NCBI GenBank assembly: GCA_946629205.1
Contig: CAMOXP010000060.1
Location: 1-7,484 of the forward strand
DNA length: 7,484 bases
From: an uncultured Bacillota bacterium
GTDB lineage: Bacteria; Bacillota; Clostridia; Peptostreptococcales; Anaerovoracaceae
Reading direction: 5' to 3'
Positions 5,532 to 7,484 of the stretch are shown in pieces. Made by a program: the position numbers and the translations under genes. A model generated the notes under the pieces. It was not told the DNA's origin. It searched no databases and saw nothing but the letters and a program-made list of their open reading frames with translations. Numbering within the stretch: the first letter of the stretch is position 1; every line of letters begins with the position of its first letter.

Positions 5532-6824
5532 ATGACAATGGAATCAGCTAAGCAGATTCTCGCGCTCCTGCCGGGCGTGGATTGCGGCGGATTCGGCGGA
5601 TGCGGTTGTCCGACTTGCCAGGCTTGCGCCGAGGCAATTGCGGAGAGCGGAAACATCACGCTGTGTCCTGCAGCAGACAGTAAGGCAGTAGCGGGAATTG
5701 CCCAGATCCTGGGAGTAGAGCCTGTAGAAGTTGAGCCGATGATCGCTCACGTCAAATGCGCAGGATGCTCAGCAGGAAAGGAACGTTTCGCAGCGGCTGC
5801 TTGTGAAAGCTGTGATGCAGCTAAAAAAGCAGGCTTTGCGAAAGATGAATGCCAGTACGGATGCATCGGACTGGGAACCTGCATCGACAGATGTAAGTTC
5901 GACGCAATGTCTCTGGAAGATGGTGAGATCATCATCGATAAAGAGAAGTGCTCCGGATGCGAGGCATGCATCTCCGGTTGTATCCAGGAGATCATCGAGA
6001 TGATCCCTGCAGACGCAACCAATTTCATCCCATGTTCATCAAAAGCAGACGAAAAGGAAACGCTCGCAGCCTGCGGATACGGATGTATCGGATGCGGAGA
6101 CTGCGCTTTGGCATGCCCGAAGGATGCCATCGAGATGGTATACGGCGATAAGATCGACGGCAGATTTGCCCGCATCGATTACAGCAAGTGCGACGGATGC
6201 GTAACCTGCGCGGTCAAGTGCAGAAAGAAGATCATCGTCGACACACTGCACGATCTCACGAAAGAGAAGGAAACAGTAGCCCTTGTCAGATGCACAGGCG
6301 GCGGCGTTGGACACAACAAACTCGAGAAAGCCGGATATGAGAGCTGCTCAGAAATCGTTGACGCTAAAATCGATCTGGACGGCATGGACGTATGCGAATA
6401 CGGATGCCTGGGATTCGGCGACTGCACCAAGGTCTGCAGATACGACGCGATCAAGGTCGAATTCGGAATCGCCAAGGTCGACACAGACAAGTGCGTTGGC
6501 TGCGGAGACTGCTATAGAGCATGCCCGAAGGGCAAGATCCAGATGGTTCCGTATATCGGCGTCAAGCAGGCGGCTTGCCAGTCAGAAGCTGATCCGGAAA
6601 GAAGAATGGAAGTCTGCTTCAAGGGCTGCATCGGCTGCGGAGACTGCGCAGACAACTGCCCGCAGGGTGCTATCGAAATGGTCGACGGACATCCGGAAAT
6701 CGATCACGACAAGTGCGTGAACTGCGGCGTATGCCAGTATGTCTGCTCCAGAGGACTCCTCGCAGAAAGACAGGTACCTGAGTATAACTACGTCCAGCGC
6801 GAAGCACTGGCAGCAGAAAATTAA
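5532..6824 (+). CDS. RnfB-related soluble polyferredoxin with a duplicated ferredoxin cassette
   Basis: This 430-residue protein has 48 cysteines (11%) and should carry up to about nine [4Fe-4S] clusters. It starts at ATG 5532, nine bases after GGAGG. Residues 10-62 resemble the N-terminal Fe-S domain of RnfB (LLPGVDC, CPTCQACAEAI, LCPAA), but the membrane helix that precedes it in RnfB is absent, so the protein is probably cytoplasmic. Two cassettes follow (about 74-235 and 252-410), each like the RnfB ferredoxin region: a VxCxG entry, a YGCxGxG motif, a CxxCxxCxxxC motif, then a second CxxCxxCxxxC pair. Fourteen cysteines from C107 to C195 recur exactly 181 residues later. The following gene is PFOR, 19 bases downstream, so the likely role is to carry electrons from pyruvate oxidation to other enzymes; this is inference. 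Codon use is strongly biased, suggesting high expression. It is not a true Rnf subunit, since no other rnf gene is present. Confidence 0.85.
   Translation: MTMESAKQILALLPGVDCGGFGGCGCPTCQACAEAIAESGNITLCPAADSKAVAGIAQILGVEPVEVEPMIAHVKCAGCSAGKERFAAAACESCDAAKKAGFAKDECQYGCIGLGTCIDRCKFDAMSLEDGEIIIDKEKCSGCEACISGCIQEIIEMIPADATNFIPCSSKADEKETLAACGYGCIGCGDCALACPKDAIEMVYGDKIDGRFARIDYSKCDGCVTCAVKCRKKIIVDTLHDLTKEKETVALVRCTGGGVGHNKLEKAGYESCSEIVDAKIDLDGMDVCEYGCLGFGDCTKVCRYDAIKVEFGIAKVDTDKCVGCGDCYRACPKGKIQMVPYIGVKQAACQSEADPERRMEVCFKGCIGCGDCADNCPQGAIEMVDGHPEIDHDKCVNCGVCQYVCSRGLLAERQVPEYNYVQREALAAEN
5751..6236 (+). repeat. First copy of the RnfB-type ferredoxin cassette
   Basis: This covers residues 74-235 of the polyferredoxin. 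Twenty cysteines have partners in the second copy: C76, C94, C107, C111, C117, C121, C140, C143, C146, C150, C168, C181, C185, C188, C191, C195, C220, C223, C226 and C230. C79 and C91 are present only in this copy. Confidence 0.75.
6285..6761 (+). repeat. Second copy of the RnfB-type ferredoxin cassette
   Basis: This covers residues 252-410 of the polyferredoxin. The offset from the first copy is 178 residues for C254 and C272, 181 for the fourteen cysteines from C288 to C376, and 175 for the last four (C395, C398, C401, C405). The pattern indicates internal duplication of a whole two-module unit, not of a single ferredoxin. Confidence 0.75.
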
Positions 6825-6843
6825 GATGAAAGGAGATAGCAGA

Positions 6844-7484
6844 ATGAGAGCTAGAAAAACAATGGACGGCAACACTGCAGCTGCACATGTTGCATATGCG
6901 TTCTCAGAAGTAGCAGCAATCTATCCTATCACACCATCATCTGTCATGGCTGAAAACGTAGATGCATGGGCATCCGTGAATAGGAAAAACATCTTTGGCG
7001 AAGAAGTCAAAGTCGTAGAAATGGAATCAGAAGGCGGCGCAGCAGGTGCTGTACACGGAGCCGTTGCAGCAGGTGCGCTGACAACGACATTCACAGCGTC
7101 ACAGGGTCTGCTCCTGATGATCCCGAATATGTATAAACTGGCTGCAGAGGAAACACCTACGGTTATCCACGTAGCAGCAAGAACCATTTCAACACACGCG
7201 CTGAACATCTTCGGAGACCACTCCGATGTCATGGCGTGCAGACAGACTGGTTTCGCGATGCTGTGCTCCAGAAGCCCGCAGGAGGTCATGGACCTGGCTG
7301 CAGTCGCACATCTTTCCGCGATTGAAGGCAAGGTTCCGGTCCTGCATTTCTTCGACGGATTCAGAACTTCTCACGAGCAGCAGAAAATCTACACATGGGA
7401 CTATGATGTGCTGAAGGAAATGCTGGACATGGATGCGGTCAAGAGATTCAAGGCAAACGCTCTGAACCCGAACCACCCGCACGC
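6844..7484 (+). CDS. nifJ: Pyruvate:ferredoxin (flavodoxin) oxidoreductase, N-terminal 213 residues
   Basis: PFOR oxidises pyruvate and CoA to acetyl-CoA and CO2 and passes two electrons to ferredoxin or flavodoxin. It is a cytoplasmic homodimer of about 1,170-residue chains with thiamine diphosphate and three [4Fe-4S] clusters. The window ends inside domain I. The fragment shows the family start KTMDGNTAAAHVAYAFSEVA, then YPITPSS with Thr30, VVEMESEGGAAGAVHG with Glu63 (the thiamine-activating glutamate), TASQGLLLMIPNMYK, and HVAARTISTHALNIFGDHSDVMACRQTGF with Arg113. These correspond to Thr31, Glu64 and Arg114 of the Desulfovibrio enzyme. The ATG at 6844 follows AAGGAGA (6830-6836) with a 7-base gap. 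It lies 19 bases after the polyferredoxin stop, so both are very probably made from one transcript, and codon use is similarly biased. The remaining domains, including the cluster-binding ones, lie beyond the window. Confidence 0.97.
   Translation, partial: MRARKTMDGNTAAAHVAYAFSEVAAIYPITPSSVMAENVDAWASVNRKNIFGEEVKVVEMESEGGAAGAVHGAVAAGALTTTFTASQGLLLMIPNMYKLAAEETPTVIHVAARTISTHALNIFGDHSDVMACRQTGFAMLCSRSPQEVMDLAAVAHLSAIEGKVPVLHFFDGFRTSHEQQKIYTWDYDVLKEMLDMDAVKRFKANALNPNHPH

Noticed and set aside
5747..6175. Minus-strand open frame opposite the polyferredoxin
   Set aside because: Its Ser/His/Pro-rich product is the shadow of repeated Cys, Gly and Asp codons in the ferredoxin motifs.
5532..6824. Possible membership in an Rnf complex
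   Set aside because: There is no N-terminal membrane helix and no rnfC, D, G, E or A gene in the window, and the neighbour is PFOR, so the relation to RnfB is by ancestry only.
1..7484. CRISPR arrays, tRNA or rRNA genes, insertion sequences and attachment sites
   Set aside because: I looked for regularly spaced repeats, cloverleaf-like sequence and transposase-like frames on both strands and saw none.

Overview
The window looks like a piece of chromosome from a strictly anaerobic, Gram-positive Clostridia-type bacterium. The reasons are strong AGGAGG-type ribosome sites before every gene, a TTG start, AT-rich sigma-A-type promoters, pyruvate:ferredoxin oxidoreductase (PFOR), and a cysteine-rich protein related to RnfB. 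The species cannot be told from the sequence alone. All genes lie on the + strand and packing is dense. The longest gap without a gene is 236 bases (5296-5531), and it appears to hold a promoter and a structured leader.

Layout: (1) 1-531 is the 3' end of a gene whose start lies outside the window; I do not recognise its product. Two hairpins follow it (561-585 and 626-655). (2) 687-1835 is mtnA, methylthioribose-1-phosphate isomerase, with its active-site motifs intact and a cysteine-containing insertion. (3) A near-consensus promoter at 1848-1876, overlapped by a 7-bp inverted repeat, precedes a two-gene unit. The first gene (1922-2956) encodes a TadZ/CpaE/MinD-like protein whose P-loop has lost its lysines. 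The second (2986-5295) encodes a 769-residue CPA2/Kef-type cation:proton antiporter with two C-terminal TrkA-C-like domains. (4) At 5296-5531 an A-rich stretch, a promoter with a dyad in its spacer and a leader hairpin precede a second operon. This operon has a 430-residue polyferredoxin (5532-6824) and then PFOR (6844 to the window end, N-terminal 213 residues only).

The most notable item is the polyferredoxin. It looks like RnfB without its membrane anchor, with the ferredoxin cassette duplicated in tandem. Fourteen consecutive cysteines repeat at an exact 181-residue offset, and 48 cysteines allow up to about nine [4Fe-4S] clusters. It sits 19 bases upstream of PFOR, which suggests that it accepts or routes electrons released by pyruvate oxidation. 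The leader before this operon can be drawn as a three-part hairpin starting near the predicted transcription start, with a competing alternative pairing, so it could be an mRNA stabiliser or an attenuator.
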